The position numbers were made by a program, and so were the translations under genes. Positions 56,412-56,561 of a stretch of DNA of 56,561 nt are shown piece by piece. The number at the start of each line of letters is the position of its first letter. Within the stretch, counting starts at the first letter, position 1. The notes beneath the pieces were generated by a model. It made no database searches. It saw only the letters and a list, made by a program, of their open reading frames with translations, and was not told the origin of the DNA. This DNA comes from Bifiguratus adelaidae (Eukaryota > Mucoromycota > Endogonomycetes > Endogonales), in NCBI GenBank assembly GCA_002261195.1, contig MVBO01000012.1:183719-240279 (forward strand). The letters are read 5' to 3'.

Positions 56412-56561
56412 ATGGGTCTCAGCAACGCCAAGGCAAACAACATCAAAATGCTCCACCAGAAAGGCTATTCTGTCCGCAAGATCGCTTCCGATACCGGTAT
56501 CTCAAAGTCTACGGTACATCGGTATACCTCAAGCCTGCCTGATGGGCCGCCAATGAACGTC
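56412..56561 (+). CDS. Tc1/mariner transposase, N-terminal part (truncated by window end)
   Basis: Starts MGLSNAKANNIKMLHQKGYS and continues VRKIASDTGISKSTVHRY, a helix-turn-helix of the kind that opens Tc1-type transposases and binds the terminal repeats. Fifty codons are visible with no stop. The DDE catalytic domain lies beyond the window. The closeness of its start to an intact-looking terminal repeat, and its uninterrupted frame, suggest a recent and possibly active copy. Confidence 0.85.
   Translation, partial: MGLSNAKANNIKMLHQKGYSVRKIASDTGISKSTVHRYTSSLPDGPPMNV

Larger units (their letters stand above)
56042..56561 (+). mobile_element. 5' end of a Tc1/mariner-like transposon, running off the window
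   Basis: Starts CAGTGGCAGTCAAAAGCGTC directly after a TA (56040-56041), preceded by stacked TACAGTA copies. A long terminal repeat of about 200 bases is followed by a TATATAAG box near 56346 and the transposase start at 56412. The 3' end is outside the window, so integrity is unknown. Confidence 0.85.

Noticed and set aside
1-56561. CRISPR arrays, bacterial operons or prophage
   Set aside because: The window is eukaryotic with spliceosomal introns throughout; no regularly spaced repeats of that kind were seen.

Overview
This is a nuclear, intron-rich, gene-dense fungal segment. Most genes carry short GT-AG introns of roughly 45-70 bases, and many neighbouring genes are only 30-150 bases apart. 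Several features suggest an early-diverging fungus (Mucoromycota-like) rather than an ascomycete or basidiomycete, but this is inference: an Integrator INTS11 gene, an apparent U12-type AT-AC intron, a complete cysteine-triad calpain, eIF3l, and a homeodomain protein and a bHLH protein of the style seen in zygomycete fungi.

Layout. 0.6-13.3 kb is a block of minus-strand genes: NOC1/MAK21 (ribosome biogenesis), a SulP transporter with STAS and cyclic-nucleotide-binding-like domains, SCO1 (copper delivery to cytochrome oxidase), INTS11, a UBE2J-type E2, and a homeobox gene. 14.2-18.9 kb holds SLY1 (ER-Golgi fusion), prefoldin subunit 5 and a WOPR (Gti1/Pac2) regulator. 18.9-22.0 kb is gene-poor and contains what looks like a broken nucleotide-cyclase end. 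22.0-28.9 kb is a plus-strand run: eIF3l, an unrecognised protein, and YPP1/TTC7 (PI4-kinase scaffold). 29.8-33.5 kb has a capping guanylyltransferase homologue with a damaged active site and a protein with four RFxV motifs. An intron-containing tRNA-Ile(UAU) follows, then a DUF676 lipase, ALG5, PEX7, a membrane GNAT acetyltransferase, a bHLH factor, a mitochondrial rhomboid protease and an MFSD1-like transporter. 45.3-53.8 kb holds an ING-type PHD protein, an ATAD2/Yta7 bromodomain ATPase and a calpain.

The right end (54.7-56.6 kb) is mobile-element territory. There is a broken 3' end of one Tc1/mariner element and the 5' end of another that runs off the window. Around them lie about 32 copies (counted by eye) of the heptamer TACAGTA/TACTGTA. 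These match the footprints expected when Tc1/mariner elements with CAGT ends excise from TA sites, so the region may be a record of repeated transposon hopping.

The genes are mostly housekeeping functions without an evident shared pathway. Adjacent ING and ATAD2 genes (chromatin) on one strand are the only obvious functional neighbours. The points that most deserve follow-up are the footprint field, the AT-AC intron in prefoldin 5, and the altered capping enzyme. Exon edges were deduced by reading splice sites and conserved protein sequence by eye; no search or alignment was run.
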